From NCBI GenBank assembly GCA_902619265.1, contig CACNDL010000002.1, forward strand, positions 196,505-260,504: a DNA stretch of 64,000 bases. The letters run 5' to 3'. The number at the start of each line of letters is the position of its first letter. The stretch's first letter is position 1. This document shows positions 8,813 to 18,858 of this stretch, in pieces. The translations under genes were made by a program, and so were the position numbers. The notes beneath the pieces were generated by a model, which ran no database searches, was not told the DNA's origin, and worked only from the letters and a program-made list of their open reading frames with translations. The stretch is from an uncultured SAR86 cluster bacterium. GTDB taxonomy: Bacteria > Pseudomonadota > Gammaproteobacteria > Magnimaribacterales > TMED112.

Positions 8813-10285
8813 TTGGTCAAGAGATTCAATCCAGATAAGCGTAGAAGACCTCGGGTTGACGATTATTTTGGTGATTGGAAATGGCGTGAAGCCCTGGCAG
8901 AATCAATGGTTCCTATCATTGGTAAGCTTTTCCGTAATGGTGTACATCTTTTAATGTATGGTAGACCTCTTATAAATTGCTCAGCAATTGAAATCATGAA
9001 GCTTCATAGATTTGTCAGGGAGGCTGAGGGCAATGAGTTAAGCGAACTAGAAACTTATCCAATAATAGAACAAATAGCAAAAATGAAACTCATGCCATGT
9101 GAGATTGATATTGGAGAAATGGTTGTGCACCTTCTTGAAAATAAAGAATTAGATGCCGAGCATTATGTCAATAAAATGTTGGAGGGCCAACAAAGAACCA
9201 AGAGATCATATCCATTAAGACCAAAGGATGTTGTTCTCTATGGGTTTGGAAGAATCGGTAGATTGCTTACTAGAATATTGGTTTCTGATACGGGAGCAGG
9301 CACCAAGTGGCGATTGAGAGCAGTTGTTGTAAGAGAGTCAGATCATGAAGACGATTTGATAAAAAGAGCTAGTCTACTTAGAAATGATAGTGTTCATGGC
9401 ACATTTCCGGGCACCATCAGAGTAAATAAAAGCAACAATTCTTTGATAGTAAACGGTAATGAAATCTTTATTATTTACTCAAACGATCCTAAAAAAGTAA
9501 ATTACAAACAATTTGGCATAAAAAAAGCCACTCTTATTGATAACACAGGTGCTTGGACTGATGAAGAGGGCTTAAACCAACATATCAAAAACCCCTCTGT
9601 GGAGAGAGCAATTCTGACTGCACCAGCAAAAGGCAAAATAAAAAACATTGTGTACGGTATCAACGATGAAAGACTGAAGGGAGATGAAAAAATCGTTGGG
9701 GCAGCTTCTTGTACAACCAATGCAATAACCCCACCTCTTAAACTTATTGATGAAGCATTTAAAATACAAAGTGGTCATATCGAAACCATTCATGCTTACA
9801 CAAATGATCAAAACCTAGTAGATAATTACCACAAATCTGATAGAAGGGGCAGAGGTGCAGCATTGAACCTTGTAATAACAGATACTGGAGCAGCTAAAGC
9901 CGTCTCTGACGTCATTCCAGAACTTAAGGGCAAATTAACAGCAAATGCTATAAGAGTTCCTATTCCAAATGTAAGTTTGGCAATAATGAACCTAAATTTG
10001 AAAAAAAGCGTTGGAGTTGAAGAGCTTAACGACTTATTTAAACAGGCTGCATTTCATTCAAATCTAAGAACAATAATAGACTATTCAAACTCGATTGACG
10101 GTGTTTCTTCTGACTTTTACAGCAATGAATTTGCTTGTGTATATGATGCACAAGCAACAATTAGTAATTTTAACTGTGTAACTATTTACGTCTGGTACGA
10201 TAACGAGTATGGTTACTCCAGACAAGTTGTAAGGCTTTTGAAAAAAGTTCTTGGTGTTAATTTAATTAGATACCCAAAACAGTAA
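8813..10285 (+). CDS. Glyceraldehyde-3-phosphate dehydrogenase, long form with N-terminal extension
   Basis: A Rossmann motif YGFGRIGRLLTRIL starts only near residue 143; before it lies an extension with DDYFGDWKWREALAESMVP. The catalytic Cys300 sits in AASCTTNAITPP, and WYDNEYGYSRQVVRL closes the domain. At 490 aa it is about 150 residues longer than glycolytic GAPDH and matches the long type found beside nqr in Pseudomonas. It probably oxidises G3P or works in gluconeogenesis; cofactor preference is unknown. The start is a TTG one nt after the previous stop; no ATG precedes the conserved extension. It abuts nqrA without a gap. Confidence 0.9.
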   Translation: MVKRFNPDKRRRPRVDDYFGDWKWREALAESMVPIIGKLFRNGVHLLMYGRPLINCSAIEIMKLHRFVREAEGNELSELETYPIIEQIAKMKLMPCEIDIGEMVVHLLENKELDAEHYVNKMLEGQQRTKRSYPLRPKDVVLYGFGRIGRLLTRILVSDTGAGTKWRLRAVVVRESDHEDDLIKRASLLRNDSVHGTFPGTIRVNKSNNSLIVNGNEIFIIYSNDPKKVNYKQFGIKKATLIDNTGAWTDEEGLNQHIKNPSVERAILTAPAKGKIKNIVYGINDERLKGDEKIVGAASCTTNAITPPLKLIDEAFKIQSGHIETIHAYTNDQNLVDNYHKSDRRGRGAALNLVITDTGAAKAVSDVIPELKGKLTANAIRVPIPNVSLAIMNLNLKKSVGVEELNDLFKQAAFHSNLRTIIDYSNSIDGVSSDFYSNEFACVYDAQATISNFNCVTIYVWYDNEYGYSRQVVRLLKKVLGVNLIRYPKQ

Positions 10286-11599
10286 ATGAAAAAAATTAAA
10301 ATGAAAGGGGGCCTGGACGTACCTCTTCACGGCTCTGTAAAAAATAATAAACTTGATAAAGTCTACACTAAATTTTCAGCAGTTCTTGCGGACGATTACT
10401 TTGGATTAAAGCCAAAAATTCTTGTTCGAGAGGGAGATCATGTTTTAAAAGGTGCTCCATTATTAGAAGATAAAACTAATCCTGGATTCACTGTCAATTC
10501 TCCAGTAAACGGAGTAATTCATGAAATAAATCGTGGCGAAAAAAGGGCCTTAGTTTCAATAGTTATAAATAAAACAAATGACGATTCTGTAGCATTTGAT
10601 CAAAGTGATAATAAGCTTGAAAATTTGAGAAATGCTAGCTTATGGGATAGTTTTAGAGAAAGGCCTTTTAACAGAGTTCCAAACATTAATACTAGGCCTG
10701 ATTTTCTATTTATTAATGCCTGCAAAGCCGATGGTTTAGAAGCTAGTCCTAATCAAATATTAGAAGTTGAAGCTGAAAATTTTCTTGCAGGAATAAAATT
10801 TCTTCTAGATGCATTAGGTTGTGAAATAAACCTATGTTCATATTCAAATATTTACATTGGCGAATTAGATGTAAACCAATACGTTGTTGAAGGTAAATAT
10901 CCTGCAGGCAATAGTTCAATTCATATTCAAAATATTAAGCCTCTAACAAAAAATACCAAAACATGGACAATTAACTGGCAAGATGTTGTGAGAATAGGAA
11001 ACTCGGTAAAAAGTGGAAATTTTTGTTTTGACAAATATGTGAGTATTTGTGGTCCAGCATGTGAAGAACCAAAGATTGTAAAAACAAATCTTGGAGCCAA
11101 TATGGAAGAACTGACAGCCGGTACTCTATCTACAAATTTAAGAAAAGTATCGGGAAGTTTGCTTTATGGAAGAAGTGGTGACAGTTATTCAGATTATTTA
11201 ACTAGATACTCGAATCAGATATCTCTAGTTTCTGATGAAAGGAAAGCAACATTTTTTAATTGGCTGCAACCTGGTTTAGAAAATCACAGTAATTCAAATG
11301 TTTTTTTATCAAGCTTTTTGAAACCTGAAAAGTTTAATTTTGATACCAATATTAATGGTGGTTATAGAGCAATTGTGCCAATCGGTGTATTCGACGAGGT
11401 TAATCCATATGAAATTGATTCAACCCTTTTTCTAAAATCTTTGGCAATAGGCGATTTAGTAGCTTTAAGAGAATTAGGAATCTTTGATCTATCGGATGAA
11501 GATATGGGCATTTTTTCTTATGTTTGCCCTAGTAAATATGATTATGTGGCACTATTTAATGATTGTATGGAAATGATTTGGAAAGAAGAAACATCATGA
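10286..11599 (+). CDS. nqrA: Na+-translocating NADH:quinone reductase subunit A
   Basis: NqrA is the cytoplasmic quinone-site subunit of the six-subunit sodium pump. The 437-aa sequence begins MKKIKMKGGLDVPLHGS, includes KILVREGDHVLKGAPLLEDK, and has the typical CGPACEEPKIVKTNLGAN segment and the C-terminal YVCPSKYDY. The ATG follows the GAPDH stop directly, so translation is likely coupled. The stop overlaps the nqrB start (ATGA). Confidence 0.95.
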   Translation: MKKIKMKGGLDVPLHGSVKNNKLDKVYTKFSAVLADDYFGLKPKILVREGDHVLKGAPLLEDKTNPGFTVNSPVNGVIHEINRGEKRALVSIVINKTNDDSVAFDQSDNKLENLRNASLWDSFRERPFNRVPNINTRPDFLFINACKADGLEASPNQILEVEAENFLAGIKFLLDALGCEINLCSYSNIYIGELDVNQYVVEGKYPAGNSSIHIQNIKPLTKNTKTWTINWQDVVRIGNSVKSGNFCFDKYVSICGPACEEPKIVKTNLGANMEELTAGTLSTNLRKVSGSLLYGRSGDSYSDYLTRYSNQISLVSDERKATFFNWLQPGLENHSNSNVFLSSFLKPEKFNFDTNINGGYRAIVPIGVFDEVNPYEIDSTLFLKSLAIGDLVALRELGIFDLSDEDMGIFSYVCPSKYDYVALFNDCMEMIWKEETS

Positions 11600-12807
11600 A
11601 ATTTTTAGAGAAATTCTTTGACAAAAATAGACCCTCGAAGGACAACAATTACTTTTACCTTTTTGAAGTGATACAGAACTTCTTTTTTTCATCAAAGGTT
11701 GCAACAACTGGCAAAACTCATATAAGGGATAAATTAGATATTCAAAGGGTTATGGTCGTTGTTTGGCTTGCGACATTTCCAGCAATGTTTTGGGGCATGT
11801 ACAACATGGGCTTTTGGGGTCTCGATTACATGCAAAGAGGAGGATTTGATTCTACGGGGGACTGGCATAATGGTCTTATACAAATCGTTGGCACAGATCC
11901 TGGGAATCACTTACATAGGTTTTGGTTTGGCTTGGTATATTTTGTTCCAATATATCTGACTGTCTTTATAGTTGGTATTGCATGTGAGGCAATCTTTGCG
12001 ACCATCAGAAGGCATGAAATTAATGAAGGTGCGTTCGTGTCAACTGTTTTGTTTTCTCTAAGCTGTCCTCCAGATATACCTCTTTGGCAGGCAGCAACAG
12101 GTATAGCTTTTGGGATAGTTGTAGGTAAAGAATTTTTTGGTGGAACAGGAAAAAACTTTCTTAACCCAGCCCTAACAGGGAGAGCGTTTATATATTTTGC
12201 TTACCCTACAGAACTTTCTGGTGACATGGTGTGGGTATCGTCTCTAGTTGATAATGGCGCAATAGACGGCTATTCAGGAGCTACTGCATTAGGAATTGGT
12301 GCTCAGGAAGGCATTTCGGGCATACAAGCAAACTTCACATGGTCTCAAACATTCTTGGGGCAAATGCCGGGCTCCATTGGTGAAACCTCTACCTTGTTAA
12401 TTCTTTTAGCCGGGGCGTATATGGTTTACGCAAAAATAGCTTCCTGGAGGATCATACTTGCTACCTTAATTGGTATGATTCTTATGAGTAGTTTTTTAAA
12501 TCTTGTTGGATCAGAAACAAACCCTATGTTCACTGTTCCATGGTGGTGGCATCTTACAATTGGTAGCTTTGCTTTTGGATTAGTATTTATGGCAACAGAG
12601 CCTGTATCTGCTGCTAATACTAATATGGGCAGATGGGTATATGGATTCTCGATAGGAATCTTGGTAATACTCATTAGAGTCATAAATCCTGCCTTTCCAG
12701 AAGGAATGATGTTGGCCATACTTTTCGCTAATTTGCTTGCTCCAGCAATTGACTATTGTGTGACCTCATATAATACAAGCAGAAGAATGGAGAGATACAA
12801 TTCATGA
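11596..12807 (+). CDS. nqrB: Na+-translocating NADH:quinone reductase subunit B
   Basis: This is a polytopic membrane subunit carrying covalent FMN and taking part in sodium translocation. The SGAT flavinylation motif is present (GYSGATAL) with Thr230 as attachment site. KNFLNPALTGRAF and ATEPVSAANTN are classical NqrB/RnfD segments, with several transmembrane helices throughout. The frame is open back to an ATG at 11563 inside nqrA, but the ATG at 11596 gives the normal N-terminus (MKFLEKFFDKN) and the standard 4-nt overlap, so 403 aa is preferred. FMN attachment needs ApbE, encoded downstream. Confidence 0.96.
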   Translation: MKFLEKFFDKNRPSKDNNYFYLFEVIQNFFFSSKVATTGKTHIRDKLDIQRVMVVVWLATFPAMFWGMYNMGFWGLDYMQRGGFDSTGDWHNGLIQIVGTDPGNHLHRFWFGLVYFVPIYLTVFIVGIACEAIFATIRRHEINEGAFVSTVLFSLSCPPDIPLWQAATGIAFGIVVGKEFFGGTGKNFLNPALTGRAFIYFAYPTELSGDMVWVSSLVDNGAIDGYSGATALGIGAQEGISGIQANFTWSQTFLGQMPGSIGETSTLLILLAGAYMVYAKIASWRIILATLIGMILMSSFLNLVGSETNPMFTVPWWWHLTIGSFAFGLVFMATEPVSAANTNMGRWVYGFSIGILVILIRVINPAFPEGMMLAILFANLLAPAIDYCVTSYNTSRRMERYNS

Positions 12808-13538
12808 ATAAGTTAATCATTCCACTTGTAGCCTGTATTGCTTGTGCAATCATTGTGTCAGTTACTGCTGTATCTGTGAGGCCTGAACAAAACTTAAATA
12901 TAGAGAATGAGAAAAAAATTAAAATTCTTGCTGCAGCAGGAATTGAAACCGATAAGGTTGATGAAGAATTTTCGCGAATTAAAACAGTATTCGTTGATTT
13001 TGAAACGGACAAACTAGTAACAATTGATCCGGCTTATGATCATATTAAAGCAGCATCAAACCCAAATTTATCAACGGTTATTCCTAAAGCAGACGATATT
13101 GCTGTGTTAAAACGTAGAGAAAACATTGGAACAATCTACGTGTGGGTTGATGAAAAAAATGCAATAGAAAAATTAGTGTTACCAATAAGAGGATATGGTT
13201 TATGGGGAACTTTATATGGATATTTGTCATTAGATTCAGATTTGAATACTGTGCGCGGTATTGAATACTACGACCACAAAGAAACACCTGGATTAGGGGG
13301 AGAGGTCGATAATCCCAATTGGAAATCTGATTGGTATGGTAAAAGGATTTATAACGATGATGGAAGCGTTGCTCTATATGTAACCAAAGGAGCTTCCTCA
13401 ACAGACTATGAAATAGATGGAATATCAGGAGCGACTTTAACTACTAATGGTGTATCTAACATGATCAAATATTGGCTTGGAGATAATGGATATGGGCCAA
13501 TTATTAAAAACTTGAATGAGGAAATTGAGAAGATATGA
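12804..13538 (+). CDS. nqrC: Na+-translocating NADH:quinone reductase subunit C
   Basis: NqrC has one N-terminal transmembrane helix (about residues 3-24) and a periplasmic domain with covalent FMN. The attachment site is Thr211 in [11 protein letters not shown]. Upstream, [15 protein letters not shown] and [18 protein letters not shown] are strongly conserved family motifs. The length is 244 aa. It overlaps nqrB and nqrD by 4 nt each. Confidence 0.96.
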   Translation: MNKLIIPLVACIACAIIVSVTAVSVRPEQNLNIENEKKIKILAAAGIETDKVDEEFSRIKTVFVDFETDKLVTIDPAYDHIKAASNPNLSTVIPKADDIAVLKRRENIGTIYVWVDEKNAIEKLVLPIRGYGLWGTLYGYLSLDSDLNTVRGIEYYDHKETPGLGGEVDNPNWKSDWYGKRIYNDDGSVALYVTKGASSTDYEIDGISGATLTTNGVSNMIKYWLGDNGYGPIIKNLNEEIEKI

Positions 13539-14218
13539 AGGCTATACCTGCTAAAGAAACAAGAAAGCTTTTATTTACACCTATCATTGAAAACAATCCT
13601 ATAGCACTTCAAATCTTGGGAATATGTTCTGCTTTGGCAGTAACGGTAAAAATGGACGTGACTTTGATAATGTGCATAGCATTAACCTCTGTTATAACGC
13701 TCTCAAACTTTTTTATCTCTTTAATAAGACATTACATACCAGATAGCATAAGAATAATCGTACAAATGACTATCATCTCTTCGTTAGTCATTATTGTTGA
13801 CGAATTGCTAAAGGCTTATGCCTATGAAGCTAGTAAGGAATTATCGGTGTTTGTTGGCCTCATCATCACAAATTGTATTGTAATGGGAAGAGCTGAAGCT
13901 TATGCCATGAAAAACCCGCCAATTAAAAGTATGTTGGATGGTTTTGGTAATGGTTTAGGTTATAGCTTTGTATTGCTGGTTGTGGCTACTGTAAGAGAAA
14001 TTTTTGGTAATGGTACATTCTTTGGTGTACAAGTAATGCCAGACAGCTATCAGGTAAATAATTTTTTATTATTACCACCAAGTTCATTCATTATTATTGG
14101 AATAATGATTTGGGTGATTAGATCTTTTAGCAAAAGTCAGGTTGAGGAGGATGAAAATCCACTTAAAGCCCATACCTTTAAACCATTAACGGTAAAGAAA
14201 GAGGTGCAAAGTGGCTGA
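13535..14218 (+). CDS. nqrD: Na+-translocating NADH:quinone reductase subunit D
   Basis: A six-helix membrane subunit of the NqrD/RnfE family, 227 aa. Conserved stretches include [22 protein letters not shown] near the start, [19 protein letters not shown] and [13 protein letters not shown]. NqrD and NqrE pack as inverted homologues around an intramembrane Fe-S centre; the Cys in the [11 protein letters not shown] segment is the expected ligand. It overlaps nqrE by 8 nt. Confidence 0.96.
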   Translation: MKAIPAKETRKLLFTPIIENNPIALQILGICSALAVTVKMDVTLIMCIALTSVITLSNFFISLIRHYIPDSIRIIVQMTIISSLVIIVDELLKAYAYEASKELSVFVGLIITNCIVMGRAEAYAMKNPPIKSMLDGFGNGLGYSFVLLVVATVREIFGNGTFFGVQVMPDSYQVNNFLLLPPSSFIIIGIMIWVIRSFSKSQVEEDENPLKAHTFKPLTVKKEVQSG

Positions 14219-14819
14219 CTTATTAAGTTTGTTTGTTAGAACAGTATTTATTGAAAATATTGCATTGTCATTATTTTTGGGCATGTGCACATTCTTTGCA
14301 ATTTCAAAACAAGTAAAAGCTGCATTTGGTTTAGGAATAGCAGTCATTGTTGTCTTAACCATTACCGTTCCTTTGAATAATTTAATTTATAACTTTGTTT
14401 TAAAAGAAGGTGCATTATCGTGGGCAGGATTAGAAAATACCAATTTACAATTTGTTGGGTTGATAACATACATTGGTGTTATAGCTGCAGCAGTGCAAAT
14501 ACTTGAGATGTTCTTGGATAAGTATGTTCCTGCTCTTTATAACGCTCTTGGTATATTTCTGCCATTGATCACAGTTAACTGCGCAATTTTGGGAGCATCT
14601 TTATTTATGATTGAAAAGAACTATAACTTCTCTGAGAGTGTAGTTTATGGTTTCGGTGCTGGATTTGGATGGGCTTTAGCAATTGTGCTCTTGGCAGGAA
14701 TCAGAGAAAAGTTAAAATATAGTGATATACCAGAGGGGTTAAGAGGACTAGGTATAACTTTTATAATAGTTGGTTTAATGAGTTTTGGTTTTATGTCATT
14801 TGGAGGGATTCTGCTCTAA
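14211..14819 (+). CDS. nqrE: Na+-translocating NADH:quinone reductase subunit E
   Basis: A 202-aa membrane subunit paired with NqrD. It begins with a GTG start inside nqrD and shows [37 protein letters not shown] and [21 protein letters not shown], which are typical NqrE motifs. The Cys in TVNCAILG is the expected membrane Fe-S ligand. The stop TAA shares its last base with the nqrF ATG (TAATG). Confidence 0.96.
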   Translation: MADLLSLFVRTVFIENIALSLFLGMCTFFAISKQVKAAFGLGIAVIVVLTITVPLNNLIYNFVLKEGALSWAGLENTNLQFVGLITYIGVIAAAVQILEMFLDKYVPALYNALGIFLPLITVNCAILGASLFMIEKNYNFSESVVYGFGAGFGWALAIVLLAGIREKLKYSDIPEGLRGLGITFIIVGLMSFGFMSFGGILL

Positions 14820-16042
14820 TGGATATTTATTTAGGAATTTTATCTTTCACATTGATTGTTGCTATTCTTGTGGCATTTGTAATGTTTGCAAGATCGCAAT
14901 TAGTTTCAACAGGAGAAGTGACAATTGAAATAAATGGTGATCCTGAAAAAAGCATTTCTGTCCCAGCTGGTGGAAAGCTTCTTAGCACTCTGGCATCAAA
15001 AAATATCTACTTAGCATCAGCATGCGGTGGAGGTGGCACCTGTGCTGAATGCAAGTGTCAGGTTACAGATGGTGGTGGTTCAATTTTGTCGACCGAACAA
15101 TCACATTTCAACTATAAACAACAAACAGATAACTGGCGTTTGTCTTGCCAGGTTGCTGTCAAAAGCGATATGAAAATTCAAATACCAGAAGAAGTTTTTG
15201 GAGTTAAAGAATGGGAGTGTGAAGTAGTTTCAAATGATAATGTTGCTACTTTTATAAAAGAACTAGTTCTTAAATTGCCAGAAGGCGAAAACGTAAAATT
15301 TAGAGCAGGTGGTTACGTACAGTTGGAAGCTCCTGCCTTTGACGCAATAAACTACAAAGATTTCGATATTGCAGAGGAATATCATGAAGATTGGGATAGA
15401 TTCAAAATTTGGGATAATGTGGCAACCAATCCGGAGCCACTAATAAGAGCTTACTCCATGGCTAATTTCCCACTCGAAGAAGGAGTGCTAAAATTCAACA
15501 TTAGAGTGGCATCTCCACCACCAGGTACAGACTTTCCTCCTGGTGTCATGTCTTCGTATGTCTTTAGTTTAAAGCCGGGCGATAAAGTCAGAGTTTTTGG
15601 TCCTTTTGGAGAATTTTTTGCAAGAGAAACAGAAAATGAAATGGTCTTTATTGGTGGTGGTGCAGGTATGGCCCCAATGAGATCACACATCTTTGATCAG
15701 TTAATTAGACTAAATTCCAATAGAAAAATTTCTTACTGGTACGGCGCACGAAGTATGAAAGAAATTTTTTACAAAGAGGATTTTGAAAAACTTGCAGAAG
15801 AGCACGAAAATTTTTCCTTCCACATAGCTTTATCGGATGCATTGCCAGAGGATAATTGGGAAGGGCTAACAGGTTTTATTCATCAGGTCACACAAGATGA
15901 GTACTTAGCAAAACATGATGCTCCTGAGGATTGTGAATATTATCTTTGTGGTCCGCCAATCATGAATTCCAGCTGTATTAAAATGCTAACAGATCTTGGT
16001 GTTGAACCAGAAAATATAATGCTAGATGACTTTGGTGGCTAG
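14819..16042 (+). CDS. nqrF: Na+-translocating NADH:quinone reductase subunit F
   Basis: NqrF is the NADH-oxidising entry subunit. It has one N-terminal helix, a 2Fe-2S ferredoxin domain ([14 protein letters not shown] with a further Cys in RLSCQVAV), an FAD domain (RAYSMANFP) and an NADH-binding domain ([28 protein letters not shown]). It ends with the usual LDDFGG. The length is 407 aa, as expected. It overlaps apbE by 17 nt. Confidence 0.97.
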   Translation: MDIYLGILSFTLIVAILVAFVMFARSQLVSTGEVTIEINGDPEKSISVPAGGKLLSTLASKNIYLASACGGGGTCAECKCQVTDGGGSILSTEQSHFNYKQQTDNWRLSCQVAVKSDMKIQIPEEVFGVKEWECEVVSNDNVATFIKELVLKLPEGENVKFRAGGYVQLEAPAFDAINYKDFDIAEEYHEDWDRFKIWDNVATNPEPLIRAYSMANFPLEEGVLKFNIRVASPPPGTDFPPGVMSSYVFSLKPGDKVRVFGPFGEFFARETENEMVFIGGGAGMAPMRSHIFDQLIRLNSNRKISYWYGARSMKEIFYKEDFEKLAEEHENFSFHIALSDALPEDNWEGLTGFIHQVTQDEYLAKHDAPEDCEYYLCGPPIMNSSCIKMLTDLGVEPENIMLDDFGG

Positions 16043-16823
16043 AACATTAAGTTTTCTCATCTTATTGATAGTAACAAGTTGCTCTGCTCCAATAATGCAA
16101 AATTTTGGAGGTGAAATATATGGCACTACTTACTCAATTAAAATAGCCGAAAACAGAAGTTACAGTTTTTTGGATACTCAAATTAAGGCAGAGTTAAACA
16201 GAATTGACTATGTCTTTTCAACTTATAAACCAACATCTGAAATTTCACTTATAAACGAAGACCCTAACAGGGTTTGGTCTGACGAGTTTAGAAATTTATT
16301 TAACCTATCCAATGAAATCAGCGATCTTAGTGAAGGTGCATTTTCACCAAATGATGCAAATGGTTTTGATTTCTCTGCAATTGGAAAAGGTTATGCAATC
16401 GATAAAATTGCTGAACTTATGGAGAAAAACGGCGTAAACAACTATTTCATTGAAATTGGTGGTGAAATTCGAGCAAAAGGGCTGAAATTTAGCGACGAAT
16501 GGATTTTTGGTATAGAAAGGCCAACAAACAGCAAAAAAAGCCCCTATATCGCGTTTAATGTCCCCTCAAAAGGCATTTCAATAGCAACTTCAGGGGAATA
16601 TCGTGAACCAAATCACATTTGGGGGAAAGGTCCAAGAGATTTAATATCTGTTACAGTAGCAACGAGTGATGCTGCATCTGCTGACGCATGGGCAACAGCT
16701 TTATATGTTCTTGGCAAAGAAAAGGGGTTAGATATTGCAGAGAAGAATAACTTAGAAGTATTTTTCATAACAAATAATGGTGATTCCATTCAATCAACTA
16801 ATTGGAGTATGATATCCCTATGA
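16026..16823 (+). CDS. apbE: FAD:protein FMN transferase, lipoprotein
   Basis: ApbE attaches FMN to Thr of NqrB and NqrC on the periplasmic side. The protein has a lipoprotein signal (LILLIVTSC, Cys as lipidation site) and family motifs [35 protein letters not shown] and the metal-site region [18 protein letters not shown]. At 265 aa it is shorter than many ApbEs (about 340 aa). It overlaps nqrF by 17 nt and nqrM by 4 nt. Confidence 0.93.
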   Translation: MTLVARTLSFLILLIVTSCSAPIMQNFGGEIYGTTYSIKIAENRSYSFLDTQIKAELNRIDYVFSTYKPTSEISLINEDPNRVWSDEFRNLFNLSNEISDLSEGAFSPNDANGFDFSAIGKGYAIDKIAELMEKNGVNNYFIEIGGEIRAKGLKFSDEWIFGIERPTNSKKSPYIAFNVPSKGISIATSGEYREPNHIWGKGPRDLISVTVATSDAASADAWATALYVLGKEKGLDIAEKNNLEVFFITNNGDSIQSTNWSMISL

Positions 16824-16978
16824 TTAACACCATTTTAGCTTTTGTAGTAGTTGCCTTATCAATTTGTGGGATGGCAATTGGTTTGATATTAAAAAACAAA
16901 CCTTTGAGCCCAAGCTGTGGCGGGGTTTATTTATCAAAAGGCGAAGCTTGCCAGGTTTGCGGTAAAGTTAAAGAATAA
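16820..16978 (+). CDS. nqrM: Na+-NQR maturation protein NqrM
   Basis: A 52-aa ORF too short for many gene callers. It has an N-terminal transmembrane helix ([19 protein letters not shown]) and then a Cys-rich tail, SPSCGG followed by CQVCGK, which is the DUF539/NqrM pattern. NqrM is needed to assemble the pump, probably delivering iron to the NqrD/NqrE centre. It overlaps apbE by 4 nt and closes the operon. Its stop is 4 nt from the convergent lipoprotein gene. Confidence 0.9.
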   Translation: MINTILAFVVVALSICGMAIGLILKNKPLSPSCGGVYLSKGEACQVCGKVKE

Positions 16979-16982
16979 CTTT

Positions 16983-18788
16983 TCAATCACATCTAATATT
17001 TATAAGACTAAACAAGTAGTTTTTGGTAGCACTTTCATTCATCCAGCTATCTGAGGATGAGATTAAATCCAAACACCCTTCATTATCCAGATTTATTGGT
17101 AAGCCCTTAAAGAGATATTGGTTATTATCGTATTCATTAGCTTTTGGTTTTTGGGGAAAAACCCCCTCGACCATAGAATTAAAAGATCCGTTCCCATCAT
17201 TTATGGCTATGTGTGCGCCGTGCAAATCTGAGGCAAAATCCCTTGTTGAGTGAAAAATATCTAAATCACCATCATTGTCAAAATCTCTCAAATAAATATT
17301 TCCCTCACCGTGATGAGTTGCTGCTCTGGGTTGATCGCTAAAGTTTGAACTTGTTACATCTTCCATATTCCCAGTACCATCCCCAATTAAGACCTGAATA
17401 TAAGCACCCTCGTAATAAGGTAAATCTCGTGTAATCGCGACAACTATATCGTTATACCCATCGTTATTGATATCACCCCACACAGCATGATTGAATTTGT
17501 TGTGATTGCGGCCAAAAGGGCCCTCAGGTAACTCTAATAGAATCCAATTATTCAGGTCTGCTGTGCCGTTGCTTAATAAAACAAAACCCTCTTCGGTAAA
17601 ATCTTCTGGTCTATTATCAAAATTCCAAAAAACTAAGTCATCATACTCGTCATTATTTAAGTCAACCATAAGGCTGCTCATCGGGTTACCATAAGAAAAT
17701 TGTAGGTTTCGACCAAGTGTTTCATGAAAAGCAAAATTTGCTGAGCCATCATTTACCAAAAGAATATTGCAAGCAAAAATATCTATATCACCATCATTGT
17801 CAAAATCGCCGCCGCTGGCATCATGGCTGAATCCACATTCTTTGCCTTCACCATTATTTTGATCGTCAATATTAGCTGACGCATCGATCATTTTTCCAGA
17901 TGAATCGCTTAAAAGAAGAAGGTCAGGGTACGGCAATATAAAGTTATTTGCATAGTCAGGATCTCTGTAAGATAAGCCCATTGATCCTGCAAAAACATCG
18001 TCTGTTCCATCATTATTAAAATCAGCAATGACAAGCCTATATGCAAATGGATGAGTTGGTGCAGTTTCATTTTCAAAGATTGTTAAGTCTTCATATAAGT
18101 TGCCTTGGCCATCGTTTAAATAAATATTTACAGGTGCATTTATTTTTTGATCAATCTCAATCGTATGAGGAAAAATTGCCCAAGCAATAACCATATCTTC
18201 AAAACCATCTCCATTGAAATCACCTGTTGCCATATTGTGAGCATCTTGCCCAAATAGCTCATTTTCATAAGTCTCACAATCCTCAGGTGTTGGGTAACAT
18301 ATTGTGGCCGAATATCGATCAGTAATTCTAAGACCTCCAAAACCTAAATCATGTGAGGCAAAATAATCAGTTTTCAATTCAGCGTAATTATAGGGTTCAG
18401 GTGAGGGCACATACTTTAAAGAAGCCTCATCTCTGGAAACACTGTGAGTAAGATCAAGAGAGCCAGAAGGACAATTTATTGATGGAATTGTATTTACTGA
18501 AAGATTGAATTGTTCTTCGTTCAAGAGTGTTATAGGAGCACGATAGTTGAACGTTTTATTATCAGATGTTGTCAGCCAATAAATATCACTACTTGAAATA
18601 TTGAAATTACAATTATAGTTTGCGGATACCGTTAATTGTGTTGCTTCATAGCTTTTTAGACTAGAGGAAAAATTTGTTACGTTAATAGAAAGAGGCATTG
18701 ATTCAGGTGACGAGTCGTCGCTAGATCCACCACCTCCACCACAAGCAGATAATAAAAAAATTATTATGAAGGAATTAAATTTTTTCAT
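16983..18788 (-). CDS. FG-GAP/VCBS-repeat lipoprotein
   Basis: The 601-aa protein starts with a lipoprotein signal (MKKFNSFIIIFLLSACGGGG, Cys16 as lipidation site) and a Gly/Ser linker. After an N-terminal domain of about 120 residues, FG-GAP repeats follow with calcium-loop motifs: DFNGDGFEDMVIA, DFNNDGTDDVFAG, DFDNDGDIDIFAC, DLNNDEYDDLVFW, DINNDGYNDIVVA and DFDNDGDLDIFHS. This predicts a calcium-stabilised beta-propeller on the outer membrane or cell surface. Its ligand is unknown. It converges on nqrM with a 4-nt gap. Confidence 0.8.
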   Translation of the reverse strand: MKKFNSFIIIFLLSACGGGGGSSDDSSPESMPLSINVTNFSSSLKSYEATQLTVSANYNCNFNISSSDIYWLTTSDNKTFNYRAPITLLNEEQFNLSVNTIPSINCPSGSLDLTHSVSRDEASLKYVPSPEPYNYAELKTDYFASHDLGFGGLRITDRYSATICYPTPEDCETYENELFGQDAHNMATGDFNGDGFEDMVIAWAIFPHTIEIDQKINAPVNIYLNDGQGNLYEDLTIFENETAPTHPFAYRLVIADFNNDGTDDVFAGSMGLSYRDPDYANNFILPYPDLLLLSDSSGKMIDASANIDDQNNGEGKECGFSHDASGGDFDNDGDIDIFACNILLVNDGSANFAFHETLGRNLQFSYGNPMSSLMVDLNNDEYDDLVFWNFDNRPEDFTEEGFVLLSNGTADLNNWILLELPEGPFGRNHNKFNHAVWGDINNDGYNDIVVAITRDLPYYEGAYIQVLIGDGTGNMEDVTSSNFSDQPRAATHHGEGNIYLRDFDNDGDLDIFHSTRDFASDLHGAHIAINDGNGSFNSMVEGVFPQKPKANEYDNNQYLFKGLPINLDNEGCLDLISSSDSWMNESATKNYLFSLINIRCD

Positions 18789-18811
18789 ATAACTGTCTTG
18801 AAAATATACAT

Positions 18812-18839
18812 AAAAAAAGCCGCTATTTAAAGCGGCTTT
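18812..18839 (-). terminator. Rho-independent terminator
   Basis: A 9-bp stem (AAAGCCGCT at 18816-18824 with AGCGGCTTT at 18831-18839, 6-nt loop) is followed on the reverse strand by a run of seven T. It lies 20 nt after the stop of the reverse-strand gene ending at 18859 and before the lipoprotein gene, so it separates those two units. It is the clearest intrinsic terminator in the window. Confidence 0.85.
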
Positions 18840-18858
18840 CTAAGTAAAAAAAATAAAA

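Noticed and set aside
11563-11595. Earlier nqrB start inside nqrA
   Set aside because: The ATG at 11596 gives the standard N-terminus and the 4-nt ATGA overlap used throughout this operon.
16983-18788. Repeated GAT/AAT-rich motifs as a DNA repeat or CRISPR-like array
   Set aside because: The repeats are coding, irregularly spaced and explained by FG-GAP calcium loops.
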